DNA of 64,000 bases from Pilasporangium apinafurcum (Eukaryota; Oomycota; Peronosporomycetes; Pythiales; Pythiaceae), in assembly GCA_001600495.1 (NCBI GenBank), contig BCKE01000022.1, positions 324,682 through 388,681 on the forward strand. Direction: 5' to 3'. The translations under genes were made by a program, and so were the position numbers. The notes beneath the pieces were generated by a model, which was not told where the DNA came from, did not search any database, and saw only the letters and a list, made by a program, of their open reading frames with translations. This document shows positions 9,905 through 21,437 of this stretch, one piece after another (the first letter of the stretch is position 1; each line of letters starts with the position of its first letter).

Positions 9905-11455
9905 TTAAAGGATGTATTTGGTGAGATCGGTCTTCTCCAAAACATTCGCGAGTCGCTGGCGGACGTACGCTTCATCAACCTCGAACTTCATGCCCTGCAT
10001 TTTCGGAGCATGGAACGACACTTCCTCTGTGATTTTGGACACGATAGTCGCTAATCGACGAGCGCCGATGTCGTCCGTCTGGGAATTGACCATTGCAGAG
10101 ATTTCTGCAATTTCTTCGATGGCTTTGTCTGTAAAAGTCAACTCCACACCCTCTGTTTCCATCAACGCACGTGTCTGGTGCAACAGATTGAACTCTGTCT
10201 CCTTCAAAATGCGGGCAAATTCCTTTGCTCCCAATGGCGAAAGGGCAACACGAATGGGCAATCGACCCTGCAGTTCTGGCATTAGATCCGACGGGTTGCA
10301 ACGATGAAACGCACCGCTTGCGATGAATAAAATGTGATCCGTGTAGACCAGCCCATAACGAGTATTGACGGCACATCCTTCTGTCAGTGCCAAGAGCTCC
10401 TTCTGCACACCCTCACCTTTGCGATAGTTGCCTCCACGGTGTTCGCTACTGGCAGTGGCTAGTTTATCGATTTCGTCCAAAAAGATGATTCCGTTGTTTT
10501 GCACACTTTCTACAGCCTGCTTGATGACTTCCTCGTCATCGATGATCTCATCCGCCTCTTCTTGCTCCAGCCGTGGTAGCGCCTCTTTGACCGTCATTTG
10601 CTGCGTTTTTCCACCCTTATCTGGATTCTTGGTCGAAAACCGCGAATTCATGAGTGAATTCAGGTGACCCATCATGTTCTCCAGCTCCGGTGGGACCTCG
10701 AGCATCATGTCCGAGTTGCCATGACGGTTGCGTTTACTCACGATCGGCTTCAGCTTCACTTGCACCGTGCGATGGTCGGCCTTGCCTGAGGCGATCTGCT
10801 CACGTAGAGTCGCTCGAGCACTTTCGCTTACAGTTGTCGAACCAGCAAGCAAGTCCGCCAGTCGGTTGATGGCACGTTCTCGGGCAGCTGCGGCGTGTTT
10901 CTGTTGCGCACGAGCACGTTCCATGTCCACTGCTACATCTACCAAATCCTATGTATGGCCACGCGCACATGCCAGCATTAGCTGTATCCAGCAATCTCAC
11001 TCCATAGAAGGAATCAAGCGACGTACCTTAATCATGGACTCCGCATTAGCACCATAGATGCCCACCTCCGTAAACTTTGTTGCTTCCACCTTGAGGAATG
11101 GAGACGATGTCATCTTGGCAAGTCGACGAGCGATCTCGGTCTTTCCCGAGCCTGTAGGGCCGCTCATCAGGATGTTCATGGGCGAAATTTCTGCCTGTAG
11201 CATGTCGTTCTTTAACTGCCGCCGTCGCCAGCGATTACGCAGTGCAATCGCAACAGCCTTCTTCGCTTCTTCTTGACCAACAATGAACTTGTCCAACTCA
11301 CGAACAACATCTTCCGGGATCAGATCAGTCGCTGCAGATAAGGAGGAAGCTGGCACCAGCGCCGCCGAAGTATACGAGCGACTGGCACTAAAAATTACGC
11401 GCTGATTTGTCAACGCGTGACGCTCAAAAGCACGCTTCACATAAGCCAGCATCAT
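9905..11455 (-). CDS. hslU: HslU-type AAA+ protease ATPase, mitochondrial
   Basis: Unfoldase of the bacterial-type HslUV (ClpYQ) protease, about 490 residues in two exons (11455-11027, 10948-9905; intron 78 bp). Residues 1-35 are basic and Ser/Ala-rich without acids, a mitochondrial presequence. The body then follows Hsl[17 protein letters not shown], Walker [17 protein letters not shown] (about 99-114), [10 protein letters not shown], the coiled I-domain from about 150, Walker [22 protein letters not shown], and the C-terminal hydrophobic tail DLTKYIL that docks into HslV. Mitochondrial HslUV is known from several protists, including stramenopiles. All ATPase signatures are intact. No hslV is in the window. 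It shares a 206-bp divergent promoter with NSE1. Confidence 0.95.
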
Positions 11456-11661
11456 ATTGTAGCAATTAAGCTCTTCACTTCACTTAGACACGTTTGGTTG
11501 TCAATAATAGTGAATTTTTGGACATATCGTTGGTGCAACCTTCTAAAAGTCAGCCTCTTCTTCAGACGACGTTCGTACCACCGCCATTGATGTTTCCTTG
11601 AGTGACCATCACTCCACGTATCGACTTTCCTTTTGGCGCCATTACTCGCTGGAGCAGCAAA

Positions 11662-12513
11662 ATGGTGAAACTGAATGACTCGGAGCGCATGCTCCTCCAG
11701 CGCATCATGGTGAATGATCATGACGCATTGTTGTCTCTATGGCGTGCTTGGTTTGATTAACGTTGGGTGTATGCTGTATGTGGGTGTAAAGGCAAGTAGT
11801 GCCATGGAGGAGCACAGTGTTCGACGGCTGGCAAAGAAACTCACCGGCGAAGGTTTTGAAAAACTGCTTGTTTGCAATTCGTCTATAGACAGACGACGGC
11901 ATAAAAACTGTTGTCGATTTGTTCTTACATATTTCTATGTTCAGAGTTGAGTGCAGCTGATGTAGATGAGATGGTGAACAAGATCGCCACAAGTATTCGT
12001 CCGTTTGCGTTGGATATTCGCCGCGGTGTATACGACGACGGCAAGATGTATTTGGCGGTGGTTAACACAGCCCACGACGCCTTGACGGCATTTAGCAGCA
12101 ACTATAAACCATGGGAGATTGTATTTCTGCGCAAGGCGATCCAAGAAATCGTTGAAAGCGATGAAGGCGCGCTAGAAGAGTCCGACTTGTTTAACCTGCG
12201 CGAGACTACGAGTATCAGCGAAGTAACAGAGTTGATTCGCAAACTCACCGGCGAAAAATGGCTCGCGCCCAGCGCTATAGCGTTAGATACACACAGTCTT
12301 ACGTTGGGCCCGCGCACGTATTTGGAGCTGATCGCATTTTTACAAGACTTGGAGCTGAAGAAATGCGCTATCTGCTCGTACGAGATGCTACAGGGCGTGC
12401 GGTGCCAAACTCGGGATTGCGAGGTGCTGCTGCACACGAGCTGTATCGACAAGTATGAAGAACGAGGACTCAAGTACAAATGTCCGGCCTGCAAGAAGGC
12501 GGTGCGCAAGTGA
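11662..12513 (+). CDS. NSE1: NSE1, RING-like subunit of SMC5/6 complex
   Basis: Non-SMC element 1, a RING-like ubiquitin ligase subunit of the SMC5/6 DNA-repair complex. I read three exons: 11662-11709, 11792-11869 and 11947-12513 (about 230 residues). The first junction gives ERMLLQRIMASSAMEEHSVRR, which aligns without gaps to the N-terminus of animal NSE1. Winged-helix regions follow (IRRGVYDDGKMYLAVVN, RKAIQEIVES). The C-terminus is a variant RING: CAICSYEMLQGVRC, CEVLLHTSCIDKY, CPACKKAV. Both donors are unusual (GTGAAT and GTTTGC) and the second acceptor must be CAGAG to hold frame, so these edges are less certain than the product name. Confidence 0.87.
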
Positions 12514-12622
12514 TAAACATTGAAGCCAGAAACTGAGCAACTTGGTACTTGTAAATCTAGTAATTATGGTAAGAACGTCACACCAGTCTCGTTCTCCGAA
12601 TGATTTGTGTAATTGCTCTACC

Positions 12623-13420
12623 TCACTGGCCATCCGTCATGGTCTCATCGGGGTCAGATGGCAAGATAGCGGCTGCAACCTTGCGATCTTCGGCGTTGAG
12701 GATATTGAATGTCGCACAGGCGTTGACAGAATCCAAATACTCGACCACGATACCATTGACCTTGAGGAATTCCTTCAGCTCAGGGGCTAATGTGTGCATA
12801 ATGCGTGGTCCGCAGCCTAGGATCAGAATTTCTACGTGATTTACAGTTATCATGAGTGAAACCAATAGTCAATGCTCAAACGCAACGATGTGGATACTTT
12901 ACCAACTGGAGGATTTGCGACGGTGAAGATAGTAAGGTGTTCTTTTGTGATTTCTTCAAAATAGCGCGGTTTCCAGAGCTACATATGGGCACATGCAAAG
13001 TCAATTAACATCGGACAGAATTCAACAATCTAGTCATTCGTTGATCTGACTTACCATTGCCATCTCTGGAAAAAGTGCTACACCTCCGCGCATGTTCTGT
13101 GAATACAGACCGACATCACCACAATATGAGGATCATTCTATGATCAGCTGATATGCAGCCACTAAAAAGCAATTCGTGCGTACGATATTGTTGATGACAA
13201 ACCCTCCTTCGTCGTATTCCATGATCGAGACTTTTGCCGTCCCTGAAACCATGTCCTAAATAGTAAAGTACATTCCATTAAAGTCAGGATTCATTTGCCT
13301 CACAACTGTCTCATTATCACGAACCTTATGCATATCGTGTCCGTAGTTAATCCATCGTCGTGAGACCTGCGTCAATGGTCGCTGAGGAAAACTCTTTAAG
13401 TGCCGCAACAGATGCGTCAT
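12623..13420 (-). CDS. NDUFAF3: NDUFAF3-like complex I assembly factor (DUF498/Mth938)
   Basis: Assembly factor for mitochondrial complex I. I assembled it from small exons on the minus strand: about 13420-13325 (MTHLLRHLKSFPQRPLTQ...), 13255-13184 (DMVSGTAKVSIMEYDEGGF), then NMRGGVALFPEMAM near 13095-13055, LWKPRYFEEITKEHLT running into FTVANPPVE near 12978-12902, and the last exon from about 12832, which begins ILILGCGPR. All junctions are GT-AG and hold frame. The core motifs ILILGCGPRI, GIVVEYLDSVNACATFNIL and VAAAILP are diagnostic of the Mth938/NDUFAF3 fold. The first exon is Arg-rich and acid-free, a mitochondrial presequence. It is a divergent neighbour of ADAT2 with only about 130 bp between starts. 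Confidence 0.86.
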
Positions 13421-13550
13421 TCTCTTCCTTGTTTGGTTCAGGAGATCTGCTTGTCAAATCGAACTATGGACAACAATATCGTCTCCAAATACTAGCCCCT
13501 TCACTAAGTGACAATTGGAGCCACCAAGAGCTGCACCGTTGATAGATGTA

Positions 13551-14411
<861 letters not shown>

Positions 14412-14459
14412 TGGTATTGATAAACATTTCGCTGGATGGATACTCTATTTTATCTCTAC

Positions 14460-15519
14460 CTATTTCTTTCCGATCTTCATCTTCAATGCACTTGCATACG
14501 GCGGATTAATGGGTTTTTGAAGTGGTTCCTGGTGCACATACCCACTTTTCTCTTCAGATGCATTGTCAAGTGGATAAGACTGATCTGCATCGTACCCAAA
14601 AACATCTCCAGATCCGAGAAACACCACATCAAAGCAGACACCACGTTCAGCGTCGACGCCACTGTTGGAATTGACCACATTTTCTTCATCATCGTCCATG
14701 TATAGCAGATCCAGTAAATGTTTCTCCATGTCCGGTACAAAATCTATCGGTAAGTGAAATCCTTGACAGACAATAAAGGATTCGAAGCTCGAATTCCGAC
14801 TTGCCTTGGGTTTCGCACACGTCACCTTACTGAAGAAGCGACACAGCTGTGCGTACAACAACGATACTTCTTTGCTACGGAAGATCTTGGCCACAAACGT
14901 TCCGCCAGTCTCGAGTATGTGCAGACTGATGTTTAATCCTGCCAATACAAGTTGTGCCTGAAGATATTCGTCCAAGTCATGTAGACCCAACACGTCTGGA
15001 GCGCCGTCACTGACCACGACATGCGCACGCTGTCCCTGGAAATGCGCAATGATGGCATCAGCTGTTTGTTTGTGTGTGATATCACCCTGTAACTGGATGA
15101 CACCGTCAATTGGTGCCATTTCCATCAAATCAACCGCGATAATAGTCGGCTGGTCTATTTTATCTACAGAGCTGCACAGTGTGTGAATGAGTAGAGCTCT
15201 TATATTTCAAGCAAATTACATTTCGTACCTGTCTGTTATATTCTTGGCACGTATTCTCTCTGCAATAACCTGACTCCAACCACCAGGTGCAGCACAGAGA
15301 TCCACGACGCGACTAACATTTCCACCCAGAAGATTAAAAGTGTCATCCAGCTGCAGCAGCTTGAACGCCGACCGCGCACGATATCCCTGCTCTTTCGCTT
15401 TCCGATAGTAAATATCCTAATCAACCAGCAATATATATTAAAGAAAATCCCCAATACAGCAGGAAACTATATTCACTCGCTGTTCAACTCACACGCTTGT
15501 CCTTGGACGTCTTGCCCAT
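14460..15519 (-). CDS. TRM7/FTSJ1-type tRNA 2'-O-methyltransferase
   Basis: SAM-dependent methyltransferase that modifies the tRNA anticodon loop (positions 32/34). Exon 1 encodes MGKTSKDKR, the usual start of the family, and is followed after a short intron by [23 protein letters not shown] motif [15 protein letters not shown], then after a second intron [41 protein letters not shown] and [16 protein letters not shown]. The K-D-K-E catalytic set of RrmJ-like enzymes is complete. The C-terminal 75 residues are acidic and then basic and poorly conserved. Length (about 310 residues) matches the family. It converges with ADAT2, another anticodon-loop enzyme; the two stop codons are only about 50 bp apart. 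Confidence 0.93.
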
Positions 15520-15997
15520 GTTGTTGCCAAGAGTTTCGCCTGATGACCACCACGATGGTTGTCAAGCCCATCGATATACGAGCCAAGCCAATCTGGTATG
15601 AGCTGAGCTGAGCTAGAGGTCTCAGAACTCTGTTTCATTTGTGGACACTGGCAATATCCGGCGTTTTTCTGTGTTGTGTCCAACATCCAGCGTAATCACG
15701 TCCCACACAGGACTCCGTCCCATAAACTTTATAAATTAATACAAATTACGTATTGAAACCACTCTCAGATTGATTTCTATATTTCCAAATACATATAAAA
15801 CCTTTATAAATTAATAACAGAATGATTGTAGTATAGGACCCACTTTCCAACCTGTATGCAACGGCTGGATTCCAAACATTCCTTCTATTTACAGAAGGTT
15901 ATGCAGGAGATGAAGCAGTTAGACCAGCAGCAAAGAAGAAGAGGAGGAGGAGAAGGAGAAGGAGGAAGAGCACCAACAACAGACAACCAAAGCTACG
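15520..15997. promoter_or_regulatory. Divergent intergenic region with AGCTC repeat
   Basis: No gene is supported. At about 15599-15615 lies GAGCTGAGCTGAGCTAG, a run of the pentamer AGCTC/GAGCT lying upstream of the TRM7 start. The same pentamer occurs five times upstream of SF3A3. The stretch 15720-15830 is AT-rich. An open frame from 15856 (MQRLDSKHSFYLQK) may be 5' sequence of the coiled-coil gene in another frame, but I see no splice that joins it convincingly. Confidence 0.4.
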
Positions 15998-16981
15998 ATG
16001 CCACACGCTCATTCCACTTCTTCTACAGACGAATCATCACCACCAACATCTTCGTTGCCAGCGATATCCGCTTCTGACATGATCGATGTAACTGTGGACT
16101 CGGATCGCTTTCCGTGTCAACAGACGCACACCAATGGCCCTGCGAGCACTAGCAGCTCCATAGTCTACGACAATGAATATGATGTGCTTACTGATGATAA
16201 CAGCAGCAGTTCCAGCGACCTAGCGACTTTGGACACGACGGTGGATACAATGTGGGAAGCGCGTCGTGCACGTGAACGCGCTGAACAAGAAGCGGATGCG
16301 AAGCTCATCGAAGCGGTCTGCAAGGCATCGCTGCTTGAATACAATGAGAAACAACGTGCGATGGAGGCTTACATGCGCGAACTGCAGGCGAAAGATACAG
16401 ATCATCAGCTTGAATCATCTAAACTTCAACAGGAACGCTTGGGGGCTGAACAGCGAAAACGCGAGGCCATGCAGCGCGTAATTGACAGCAAAACGCGTGC
16501 ACAGCAGATGAGCACGAAAGCACGCGAGGCAACTGAGCTTTATAATCAGAAGAACGCTGAGCGGATAGCAAAGCAGGCAGAATTGGAAGAAATGAAGCAA
16601 CGTGAAGCGCAGGAAGAGGCTTTGCGATCAGTGCAACAGAAAAAAGAAGAGGCGATTCGTAAGCGCGAAGAAGCGGAACGGAAGGCGCAAGAGGCACGCG
16701 AGCGAGCAGAAGCGATGCGTCGCAAAGCGATGGAAGCGGCGCAGGTGGTGCGCTTGAATTCCCGGAAGCAGATTGAGACTGAACTTAATCATGAAGAAGC
16801 GCAGCGGAAATTGGAATTGCAACGTAAATTACAAGAACTAGAAGATGCGAAGACACAAGCACGTGAAAGAAAGGAGATGGCAGCACAGAAAGCAATGGAG
16901 GCACAACGTCGAGCAGAAGAGTTGCGTGCGAGAGCCGAACGGGCGCGGCTGGCGTTGCAACAATCGACAACTTCTGCGTGA
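15998..16981 (+). CDS. Coiled-coil protein of unknown function
   Basis: Single-exon frame of 327 residues, not recognised as a named family. Residues 1-75 are Ser/Thr-rich and probably disordered. From about residue 80 to the end it is one long charged helix, with continuous Ala/Arg/Glu/Lys/Gln heptads (AREATELYNQKNAERIAKQA, REEAERKAQEARERAEAMRR). Repeated A-E-x-x-R-x-x-A and E-E-A-x-R-K steps suggest an extended coiled coil or single alpha-helix rod. No motor, GTPase or membrane segment is visible. The start is uncertain because an upstream open stretch exists in another frame. Cytoskeletal or scaffolding use is only a guess from shape. Confidence 0.7.
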   Translation: MPHAHSTSSTDESSPPTSSLPAISASDMIDVTVDSDRFPCQQTHTNGPASTSSSIVYDNEYDVLTDDNSSSSSDLATLDTTVDTMWEARRARERAEQEADAKLIEAVCKASLLEYNEKQRAMEAYMRELQAKDTDHQLESSKLQQERLGAEQRKREAMQRVIDSKTRAQQMSTKAREATELYNQKNAERIAKQAELEEMKQREAQEEALRSVQQKKEEAIRKREEAERKAQEARERAEAMRRKAMEAAQVVRLNSRKQIETELNHEEAQRKLELQRKLQELEDAKTQARERKEMAAQKAMEAQRRAEELRARAERARLALQQSTTSA

Positions 16982-17144
16982 TGTTGAGTGTCTATCTATC
17001 TGAAGCATGTCAAAGACTTTCCACACACTAAACATAATATTTTTTCTCATGTTGTAATCAATCTTGTTTTGTGTTCCACGAGTGTGTGAATTCTGTTACA
17101 ATTTACTCTAAATAATGCGATTAAAGTTCTTCGTCTTTTAGTGG

Positions 17145-18425
17145 CTAAGCTTTTTCCAGACAGGAGAGATGGCCCGAGATGGGTGAACACTGCGGTTGTT
17201 CGCTCGTTTTTCTATCTTGCAGCGACTGCATGGGATCCTCTAAGCTGTGGCTGCTGCTAGCCGTGCCATTGTCGCTCACAACCGACAACGATCGACACCG
17301 GCTACTACTTTCTGCGCCGTCTGGGCAGTTCGATTCTGAACAGCTTGTGGAATTCTCTGTCGCTTTCTGGAACCAGCAAAACTCTAAAATATCTTTTACT
17401 GTCGGTCGAAGTTGCGCGTCATGTACCAGCAAGGCCTTTAGCAAGCCTTTCACTTCATCGGAGATGTAATTTGGGTATGGAATTATATTCCGATAGACAT
17501 CCCGTCGTAAGCGCGTGAAATTTGAGTCATCAAAAGGCGCACAACCCGTCAACAGCGCAAAGATGAGTACACCAACACTCCAGACATCGGCGGGACCGCC
17601 GTGGAAACCCACGTTTCGGTTGGATTGTTGCAGGAAAAGCATTTCCGGACTGCAATACAGTGGTGTACCGCAAATGGTCTTCAACATTTCACCAGGGTAA
17701 ACAATCTCTGAAAGACCAAAATCAATGAGCTTGACATGGTAGTCTGGCGTAATGAGAACATTCTCCAATTTCAGGTCACGGTGATAGATATGACGGTCAT
17801 GGCAGTAATGAAGTGCTGATAACAGCTGTTTAAACACAAAGGCGGCTTTGTCTTCCGCCATTTTGCCGTGTGTGAGCAAATGTTCCAGCAGATCACTACC
17901 TTCGACAAGTTCGTGAACAATGCAGATCCGATGTGAGGTCTCGTACGCACCCAAGTATTTAATAATGTTTGGATGGTCGAGTGACTTGGAGATTTCCACC
18001 TCTGAGACAATTTTCAACAGCCGTCTTCGCACGCGATGCACTGCCTTATCGACAACGTAATCACCGTCTGCGACCATCGACCGTCGCGTTTCGATCATTG
18101 ACGCCTTGTCGAATACTTTTATCGCTACTTCCTGGCCAGTCTGGGTGTCCACAGCAGCAAACACTTTTGAGGTTGCACCTGAACCCAACATGCGGCCAAA
18201 CGTAAAGCGCTTCTGTAGTTCCTCTTCTGTGATCATATCGTTAATTAATGCACGCAAACGATCATTGACCGAGAGTTTGGCGGTCGTTTTCTTTTGATCA
18301 TTGGGTTTCAGCGAAGAAGCCGCTGCTACATGCACTTTCGAGTCTTTAGGAATCGCTAAGGCGCGATTGGCAGTGGAGGCCGTGGGCTCCACGCGCCACA
18401 ATTGTGGGAACAAAGCAGATAGCAT
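17145..18425 (-). CDS. CAMK/SNF1-like Ser/Thr protein kinase
   Basis: Protein kinase of about 426 residues in one exon. The kinase domain starts at FTFGRMLGSGATSKVF (glycine loop) and continues with VAIKVFDK (catalytic Lys), VSEVEISKSLDHPNIIKYLG, catalytic loop HRDLKLEN, IDFGLSE, a GTPLYCSPE activation segment, DVWSVGVLIF and RPTVKDILEF. HRDLKLEN and the short P+1 loop point to the CAMK group. An insert of about 25 residues with many Arg lies between the VAIK strand and helix C, which is odd for the group. The tail is Ser/Cys-rich without a clear calmodulin site. The open frame extends upstream to 18593 but the first in-frame ATG is at 18425. Confidence 0.88.
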   Translation of the reverse strand: MLSALFPQLWRVEPTASTANRALAIPKDSKVHVAAASSLKPNDQKKTTAKLSVNDRLRALINDMITEEELQKRFTFGRMLGSGATSKVFAAVDTQTGQEVAIKVFDKASMIETRRSMVADGDYVVDKAVHRVRRRLLKIVSEVEISKSLDHPNIIKYLGAYETSHRICIVHELVEGSDLLEHLLTHGKMAEDKAAFVFKQLLSALHYCHDRHIYHRDLKLENVLITPDYHVKLIDFGLSEIVYPGEMLKTICGTPLYCSPEMLFLQQSNRNVGFHGGPADVWSVGVLIFALLTGCAPFDDSNFTRLRRDVYRNIIPYPNYISDEVKGLLKALLVHDAQLRPTVKDILEFCWFQKATENSTSCSESNCPDGAESSSRCRSLSVVSDNGTASSSHSLEDPMQSLQDRKTSEQPQCSPISGHLSCLEKA

Positions 18426-19668
18426 AAGGATTTGGGAAATGGTGGCTGACTCTTGATAAGAAGAAGAAGAGAGAGATCGCTTCTCTTTCTTCTTTTGCTT
18501 TCTTCCCCTCTTACACGAAGAGCTCTTTTGAGCCAGCAGTCCAATTCGCAAATGACACCTGACCCATAATACAAAAAACCAAAGGAATCGCAAAATAAAA
18601 ATCCTCTGGAGAATCTAAACTTAGGATGAGTGTACATTTTTTGGCCAATCAAAATTAATATTGTATAATTTTATCCAATGATATTATTCCAGAACAGATT
18701 TTTGCCCCTACTCCTTTCTCACTTACTGTAACGATGGGGTGGTTGTCCTATGTGTGTTATGTCGTCATTGGTATCCCTTCCCCTGACGTCGTTTCCATCA
18801 CACAACCGTTCACGAATAGGCGTTCGAACTAAGAATAGACCGCCGCCAATGACTCGTCTATTGATAGAATGCACACAGCAACGTGGCCCAATAATTTATA
18901 GCAACATGCGCCTCCTTCCTGCTACTCTAGCGACTATATCCCAATGGAGAGAGAAACAATGGCGGTTGGTTACTGGAAGCTTCTACTTGAAGCTGCTGAG
19001 ACAAGATTTGACGGATGATTTTGTCCCCCTTGTTTTGCCTCCTGAGTTGAAGAGACGGACGCTTCGCAGAAAAAAATAAAACCAAGATATTCGAAAGAAA
19101 TAAGAAAAAAGAGAACCCCACTTGAAAGTTGTATGACACGCTGACATCGTCAACTCGTTTTTAGTTACTGGATATGCTGTCGCCACCACCAGTTTATCCA
19201 CTACCATTCGTGCTGTCGTCTGTAGTTGGAGGATGAGTCACAGAAGGTTGCAATGGCCACAAGCGCAATCATGTGGGCAGTTTCCCATACCACTGGACAG
19301 CGGAGTAGTATCAGCTCTTGTGAACATATATGCACAAACGTATCAGATTTCACCCATGACAGCGTCATCGGAAGACTTGCGTTTACAATACCAACCTAAA
19401 GAGCTCATCCCACACTCATCCATGTTCTGTGCTAGTTCGTGGCCAGTTCGGTTCTTGTTCATGATGCTCTATGTTTAATTTTGCTATTTTATTAAATATG
19501 TTGTCTATTTGTGTAAATAATGTGTAATACTATAATTTTCAACAATTTACCGGCTAATTATAGAATTATTCAATAACATGCATTGATTAGTGTACGTTGC
19601 TGATGGCGTAAGTTATTAATCGCGGGGAACTTTTAATCTCTGCTGCCTCTCTAATCAGCGACGGCGTC
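18426..19668. other. Intergenic region, no gene firmly supported
   Basis: TC-rich leader of the kinase gene up to about 18600, then AT-rich sequence with several CCAAT-type words near 18640-18680. A plus-strand frame at 18750-19079 contains an inner ATG (MRLLPATLATISQW...) that would give a basic protein of 57 residues ending KRRTLRRKK. It could be a small mitochondrial or ribosomal-type protein, but nothing confirms it. The stretch 19480-19600 is AT-rich and probably belongs to the CDP-DAG synthase promoter. Confidence 0.35.
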
Positions 19669-21258
19669 ATGAACACACCGACCCACCACTGTGTACCATC
19701 CAGTCCACTCCGACTGCCATGGCTCGTATCCTCTTCCTCCCATCAATCGTCACCATCTCTCCCAGCAAACACTTCCACCGCCTGTCCGTACCAGTCCGTA
19801 CCACACACAACCCGCTCCACAGCCTCCTCCTCTAATTGGCGCACACGTGTGTCCGCGTTCTGCCGCCTCAATGTCGTCCAGCGTTGTCTATCAGCGGCTG
19901 TGTTGGTACCAGTAGTCACAGGTTTTTTATGGTGGTCACCTGCGTTCGCCACCGCAACATTTTGCGCCTGCGTCACCAGTTTATGTGCGTACGAGTACGC
20001 ATGGCTAGCCCATCGGATCCACACACGAATACTCAAACATCTCACACGATGGGAACAAGTACCAGCACCTGCAGCCTCCTCCTCCAGATCAATAGTAGAC
20101 AGTGACGCCGAACACAGTAATTGTCGGAATAGCCACAGCCATAGCAGCAGCACACGCAGTGAGAGCCCCATCGACACCACCGCAACAGGTCAAGCAATCC
20201 CTCCTCCTCTTCCTCCGTCTCCTCCTCCTCTATCAAGTCATCGACTATCAAACTCCCCTGCGCTCCTCGATACTCTCAACACCTCAATAAATTATCAGGG
20301 GGACGACTATGCGACCGACTTTTCCAGATGTGCAGTCTCCTCTGTCGCCGACAAGTATTTCAAAGGTAACGAGTGGTTTGCAGCGCTCGTGTTGGCGTTG
20401 ATCGCAACTATAGTGACCTCTGGTACGTTCCTCTGGTGGGTCACGTGGGTGCCACAACTCAAACCAACCGAGTTCTACCGCCTCCGACTCTTCTATGCAT
20501 TCACCACCGACTACGTCGCGGCACTCAGCGCATTGTTCACACCCAATTGGACCTACGCGCTCATTTGTTTGATCGAGAAGACCGCGTTCACGTTCCTCAC
20601 CGTTCATTCGACGCTCTGTCCGATGAACCAGTTTAGCTGTGGCTTTACCATTGAACCAGGACAGGTCTTTCTCACGGGCGTCATCCTTATCCTACTCTTT
20701 CACCTGCATACGTCTCGTCGAGCTTCTCAAGCGTCGGTTTTGCTGCGTATTTTGTTGGATATGATGGGATATTTGTATATTGTGGGCAGTTTGTCGGTCA
20801 TTGTCGCGTTCGTGGACGATGAGAAGATTGAAGTCTATCGGAAACTGCTTATCGTGCTGCTCTACGTTGTCTGGGCGTCTGACACAGGCGCGTACCTCAC
20901 AGGAAAACTGCTAGAGCGACTAAATTACAGTCATTACAACCCATTGGCAGCACATCTTTCGAAAAACAAAGACTACGAAGGCACATTAGGTGCAATTTTG
21001 TTTGGCGTATCAGCCATGGTCATTGCATCCGATCTTCTGGATGTGCCAGGCACAGCAGTCGCAAAGGTCACGTTTACAGTCATTGCAGTCATTGCTGGAC
21101 GGATTGGGGATCTGTTTGAAAGTTTGCTCAAACGTGCGGCGGAAGTGAAAGATTCGGGAAAGCTGATCCCTGGTCATGGTGGTGTCCTAGATCGTATTGA
21201 CGCGCTCATGTTTGCGTCATTAGTGTTTGCTCGGTACTATTCCTCACAAGTGTCCTAG
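19669..21258 (+). CDS. Phosphatidate cytidylyltransferase (CDP-DAG synthase)
   Basis: Makes CDP-diacylglycerol from phosphatidate and CTP, the entry to phosphatidylinositol and phosphatidylglycerol synthesis. Single exon, 529 residues. Residues 1-230 include a Ser/Thr/Pro-rich head and one hydrophobic pair; several further membrane spans follow (LVLALIATIVTSGTFLWWV, VFLTGVILILLFHL, LLIVLLYVVWASDTGAYLTG). The C-terminus has the CDS signature: SKNKDYEGTLGAILFG, then GRIGDLFESLLKRAAEVKDS, GKLIPGHGGVLDRIDAL, with the catalytic Asp pair. It looks like the prokaryotic/TAM41-unrelated CdsA type. The ATG at 19669 is the first in frame. Confidence 0.93.
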   Translation: MNTPTHHCVPSSPLRLPWLVSSSSHQSSPSLPANTSTACPYQSVPHTTRSTASSSNWRTRVSAFCRLNVVQRCLSAAVLVPVVTGFLWWSPAFATATFCACVTSLCAYEYAWLAHRIHTRILKHLTRWEQVPAPAASSSRSIVDSDAEHSNCRNSHSHSSSTRSESPIDTTATGQAIPPPLPPSPPPLSSHRLSNSPALLDTLNTSINYQGDDYATDFSRCAVSSVADKYFKGNEWFAALVLALIATIVTSGTFLWWVTWVPQLKPTEFYRLRLFYAFTTDYVAALSALFTPNWTYALICLIEKTAFTFLTVHSTLCPMNQFSCGFTIEPGQVFLTGVILILLFHLHTSRRASQASVLLRILLDMMGYLYIVGSLSVIVAFVDDEKIEVYRKLLIVLLYVVWASDTGAYLTGKLLERLNYSHYNPLAAHLSKNKDYEGTLGAILFGVSAMVIASDLLDVPGTAVAKVTFTVIAVIAGRIGDLFESLLKRAAEVKDSGKLIPGHGGVLDRIDALMFASLVFARYYSSQVS

Positions 21259-21437
21259 GACACCAATCGATATGACGGTATGCGTCTGCTTTCTCCTATT
21301 TATTTGATTTGGATGTTAAATGTGAATAACAACAGGGAATTTGATTAACAAAAAGAACCACGGGTACTTGCTTACTCTCGATTTTTTTTTTGGGATTTGC
21401 TGTGTGTGTGCCTCTCTCTGTTTGCTTCACCTGTAGC

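Noticed and set aside
18750-19079. Possible small basic protein (57 residues from an inner ATG)
   Set aside because: Composition is suggestive of a mitochondrial ribosomal-type protein but no motif confirms it; kept only as a note in the intergenic entry.
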